DNA of 64,000 nucleotides from Odiellus spinosus. Its lineage: Eukaryota > Arthropoda > Arachnida > Opiliones > Phalangiidae. The position numbers and the translations under genes are program-made. The notes beneath the pieces were generated by a model that worked only from the letters and a program-made list of their open reading frames with translations, did no database searches and was not told the origin of the DNA. Positions within the stretch are counted from its first letter, which is position 1, and every line of letters starts with the position of its first letter. Positions 59,791 through 64,000 of this stretch are shown here, in pieces. Location: contig OY987237.1 in NCBI GenBank assembly GCA_963920705.1, positions 9,640,601 to 9,704,600 on the forward strand. The letters run 5' to 3'.

Positions 59791-60914
59791 GTGACATTTT
59801 GTTATTAACATGTACGTAGTAAGGTTTGTTAAACTTTCGTAGCTATCTCGATTGGTTTTGTGAGATCAGATTCAAGTAATTGCCTTAAAGGTCACTGTAA
59901 AATGTTAAAGGCTTTCTAATAACTTGTTAGAACTTAAATCTTGCTTTTGTTCGTTCGTGCATTTTGCTCACGCCTAAAACATTGTCATCAGACAAAGGTT
60001 TATCTCCCAATTAAGAATGTTTACATAATTCTACCACGTATAATAACCACGTGATACGAACATATGATCATTGACGTTTTATTTTCATATTCTTTGCTAA
60101 TTCGATACAATACTTGCCATTATCGATATTCTATTGACGCCAAACCAAGATATTTTTGAGCAAAAATAAACACGGATTCTTCAAAGTATCAAAATAAACG
60201 ATTCTTCTTATCAAATTAGACAATAGATTTTCTGGCATTGACGTCGATCTTTAGCTATAACTAATACTACAAATATTTCGAGGGTTTCATTAATAACCAT
60301 TGTTTTATCCCTAATCGAAAATTACAATTACCTTCGCCTCTACATTGCCCAAGAATTGTCTTTAACATATAGAGTGACAACGAAAACCGAAATAATTAGA
60401 TATATTGGTAATACAAAACTGTATGTATTGCGCTACCAGATTGGACTAACATTCCATCTTCAATTTGCAACACTAACAAATCAATAGTATCAATTTAATC
60501 CTAAGGACATAGCCATAACTCCAAACGCGTTGCTAACTCGACGTGGAATAGGTTGAAACGCTCGTCGGTTTCGACCATGGATTAATAAACAGATTCCATA
60601 ATTATAGACACAAGAGGAACATATTATCAGTAAGAAAGCTAACCTAGTTTATCTCTAAAACGTTTATCAAAAAATGAACGGCAGCTGGTTCTCTCAACCC
60701 GACTTTCCCTAAGTTCAAGAAAACTTTATATAAAGAGAAAAGCTGAGGCGGTTTTAAAAACTCGTGTAAAGTCATTGAAAACCACATTTAAAGATTATTG
60801 TAATTCCACGTATTTAAGACGAAGCTATCCATCTAAATAGCTAGCATTCGATTGCAGCTTCTGGTCCTTCTACATTCAATTTGACCCAGCAAGCATTGGC
60901 CCTTTATCCGGTTT

Positions 60915-61165
60915 GCCAATTGCGGCAGCTAGGCTAGCTTCGGAGTAAACATTTGGTAAACTTTTTCTGCCCGCTGGGATCCTTAGGGTCTCTGTTTATT
61001 AATCCACGCTTAGACAGAACCACAACAAAAATTTTGACCCATCAAATATAGGCTATTTAACGTATGATAATTGCAGCCGTTAGGCTACGTTCGGACTAAA
61101 CAGTTTAGAACGAAAGTTGTTTATTAATCCATGTTTCGACAGAACCTCAACAAAGATAAGATTGC
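60915..61165 (+). repeat. Imperfect ~150-bp tandem duplication
   Basis: AATTGCGGCAGCTAGGCTAG...TTTATTAATCCACGCTTAGA is followed by AATTGCAGCCGTTAGGCTAC...TTTATTAATCCATGTTTCGA. A reverse-oriented fragment (TTTCGACCATGGATTAATAA) lies near 60570. Confidence 0.65.
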
Positions 61166-61875
61166 TAGAAGTTCCCTTTTTTTAACGAGCTGTTTTTATC
61201 TGACTAACACTAACACAAGTCACCAAATCGTGTGAGAGAGAGAGATTAATTGAAAAATAGCTAGAAAACCTTTTGGAATTGAAAAGAAATCGTCTGACAG
61301 ATTAATAGCGCGGTCGCGAGTATTAAAAAGAGCCCGTCGCTCTCTACTGTCCATTATTAGCGGTTTTCATTCTCATTCAGACATTCAGAATCGTCTTCTC
61401 CGAAATATTTATTATCCCGTTACGTTTTCGGCCTTGGTTAGATCGACATTTAGCCCAATTCCATTAGAGAAAGCAAGATATCTCGATATATATATAAATA
61501 ACCCTAGTTTATTTCTCGCATTAACTATACTAAACCAAATAAGAAAGGGTTCGAAACCCTTACAACAACGTAACTCGAAGAAAGACTCAATTTGTCGATG
61601 ATGAAATTAAATTATCCTCAGAATAGCGACCACAACTACGCGTTCGTTTCAAACTTGGCGGTTCGCTGTGTTTAAGATGCTGAGGATTAAGATTGGACAA
61701 TATCAACTCGATTTGCATTCTAATTTTGAGACTTTTTCCTTGATAATAGTGTTGAATTTAATTGTCGTAAAAAGGACGAGTCTTAAAGATTGTTTATCTT
61801 GAAGTTTTTTTACTTTTACTAGTATTTTGATTTTGTTATTTGAGAACGTTAATTTGATAAATCGTTACCTACAAG

Positions 61876-61906
61876 ATGTCGAATAACAATCACGTGGATG
61901 CTCATG
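61876..61906 (+). CDS. Probable first coding exon of an unidentified gene
   Basis: ATGTCGAATAACAATCACGT begins a short frame, MSNNNHVDAH, that ends in a strong donor (CATG-GTGAGT) after 31 nt, phase 1. It follows CTACAAG, which could be a Kozak context or a splice acceptor for a 5' untranslated exon. The next 2 kb show no exon that I can join with confidence, so the gene probably continues past the right end. The product is unknown. Confidence 0.4.
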
Positions 61907-64000
61907 GTGAGTTTGTTTTAATTCACACTTTGCGCCCAATTAAAAATATTTTATTAGTTTAATTTAGAATTATCTAATTAAAACGTAACAGTATATGAGT
62001 CTGTTTAATTAATTGAAGCTCACTTCGTGCCTGGATAAAATATAAAACCAAACACATTCATGATTCTAATAATTTATATGCACAATAAGATTATCAAAAT
62101 CTTACTACAACAAATGAAATTACTAATGTACTTTATTGAATAACAGAACTAATTCAAAATTATTTGGTTTGAGTTTGGATCCAGATTTTACAAATAATTG
62201 GATGTATTATAATTAAGTAACTAGCAAACTAACATGATTTAAATTAGTCTTCATTAGCTATCACTTAACAAGTTCTCGGATTAATTGACTGGCGCTTACC
62301 GAAAACTTAGAGGGCAGACATTTATTAACGCGACTTTTCTGCTTCTAATTTAATAACACACGCATTTAAAACTTGTAATTAAATATTCTTAATTCGGATA
62401 TAGCCAAAAAAAGTTTTAGTTTTCATTGACTAATTTTACCGCGCAAAGTTTTCAAGATAGGTTTTCCACGTATTCTAAACCTTTGGGGGCCACCATAGGG
62501 CCTAGGATATTTAATCAATTTAGGGGCCTCATCGATTAGAATTTGCGGCTCCCTAAGGGCCTACCTCGTGTATCCATTTGTCGAGAGTTAATTCGCGCTG
62601 AAAAGTCACTGATTTTTGACTTTATTTCTAAAAGCTTCACTACATGTTGACAAGCGACAAATATCACACTTAAGAACAATTTAGGCTATGCAAATTAATT
62701 ACATAACCCAATAAACTTTGAACGACGTGTATATATATTTTGAAATACCTATACGTACAACGTGACCTTAGCCGGGCTGTGACTTATAGATGACAAGATG
62801 TAGTGGCAATTACGCTTTAAGTGGGGTGTTTTCTTAGGAATAATAGACTCTATTATATCTCAAACACTCGAACGAGACAATAGACTGGCCGTGATTCTAT
62901 CAGCGACGCAGTCAGAAACCACTAAGCTTTTTTTCCCCCATCGTAATCGGGTAAGAACGCGGCGTTGAATGTTTCTAGTGTCTTACAATCTTAGCTTTAG
63001 TAGCATTAAATAATAAGTGTGGCACTTACTCGTCTCTAAAGGAGAAGGTTGAAATGATTATGATTTTATAATTGATTATTTAACGGGAGTACCTAATTAA
63101 TATTTGTCATTCTCCTTTATTTCTCGTCGCATTTTGGTGCGAGGGTCATCGTAAATATCGCAACTTTATCATAATTGGAATTAAGCAGCTGGATGAAATG
63201 ATTTTAAAGCAAATTTGCATGGTTTTTAAGTTTCAAAATTATTATTTGACCAAGCCCATCGCCAGCTTCAAATTCTAGGTATTGCCAAGCACCTTACTAG
63301 GTATGAAGCCAAACTCTCAATTCTAGGTAGGGCCAATCATAATTAGATATGGCCTATACTATTAACAGCCCGAAATTTTAAGTAGGGCCAAGCGCAATTC
63401 TAGGAAGGGCCTGGCCCGCCCACCCCTTAGCTCTGAGGACGATTTAATCTTGAATTAAAGGAATAAAACTGCAAAGAAGTGAAAAGCTTGAAAATTACAA
63501 TGTATAATCTCTAGGTAATATGAGTCAATTTTATTTTACATAGCAACCAAAACCTATTTATTTCTGTAATCTCTTGTACTTTTCCACTTCTTAAATCTAC
63601 CTCCCAGTAGTTTATATCTATTACCAAGTGTATAATAAGTTCTAATACCGCTTAATCAGCCTAAGAGATTTTGTATTTGATCAAAGTATCGAAACTAGAT
63701 TGTTTCACTCAGATTTGGAGCTGTTAAAACTGACAGAGGCTATTTTTATCTACATTGACACTTATTGTTTCGTGTTACTTATGATATTAATGATAAGAAG
63801 AATATTTTCTTATCGATATCGTGTAAAGTTTCCACTAATATTGTTTGTGAGAACCGTAAAAGACTAGAACTATTTTATTTTAATCGTGCTTCAACATTAC
63901 TTATCACTCTGACTCTGTCGTAACGTCCATAGTTACATCTCTTTCCGACTCGCGTCTTCAATAATCGTTTGTTTAAAGTATAGTTAGCGAAAATTTCCGT
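61907..64000. other. Probable intron or intergenic region, no gene seen
   Basis: AT-rich and without supportable exons. At 63265-63415 a short degenerate repeat of CAATTCTAGGTAGGGCCAA type occurs about four times. Confidence 0.5.

Larger units (their letters stand above)
58881..61875. other. Intergenic region with degenerate and tandem repeats
   Basis: No gene is visible. It holds a long degenerate repeat of TAAACCGGTTTTCC-like units (59395-59790), an imperfect ~150-bp tandem duplication (60915-61165) with an inverted fragment near 60560-60600, a GAGAGAGAGA stretch near 61233, and at 61321 a TATTAAAAAG motif that could belong to the promoter of the gene starting at 61876. Confidence 0.6.

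Overview
This window is nuclear DNA from an invertebrate animal. It is strongly AT-rich, the genes are split by many introns with ordinary GT/AG splice sites, and the spaces between genes are full of short non-autonomous transposons and minisatellites. The best identified gene is a clear orthologue of animal TRIM2/TRIM3. The phylum cannot be fixed from the sequence. A TCAGTT initiator-like motif upstream of one gene would suit an arthropod or other ecdysozoan, but that is a weak hint. No bacterial, rRNA, CRISPR or complete tRNA genes were seen.

Layout. Bases 1-13959 hold no gene I can support, only repeats. At 16836-13960 (minus strand) a three-exon gene encodes a 328-residue EamA/SLC35G-type membrane transporter. 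It is arranged head to head with the TRIM2/3 gene (plus strand, 17886-37379). That gene has a RING, two B-boxes, a coiled coil, a filamin domain and six NHL repeats over eight coding exons, and a 14.7-kb intron cuts the RING. The intron is a sink for mobile DNA, including a higher-order 27-bp minisatellite and a 2.5-kb inverted-arm element.

From 39520 to 58880 lies a head-to-tail cluster of five paralogous genes on the plus strand (called P1-P5 here). Each encodes a four-transmembrane protein with a short N-terminus, a variable second extracellular loop and a divergent cytoplasmic tail. Intron positions and phases (0,1,0,0,0,0) are shared, which shows common descent by tandem duplication. P1 and P5, at the two ends, have long charged tails and share an unusual 29-nt terminal exon encoding a Gly/Arg C-terminus. 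I do not recognise the family. This cluster is the most interesting part of the window. At 61876 a short exon probably begins another gene that runs off the right end.

Mobile DNA includes a TTAA-flanked piggyBac-like MITE family (five copies or remnants), a ~290-bp MITE family (three copies), several foldback elements, and a 165-bp insertion with tRNA-like promoter and T-arm sequence, a 12-bp target duplication and a 36-bp perfect inverted repeat. All exon models were made by eye from splice signals, reading frame and similarity between paralogues; no transcript data were available.
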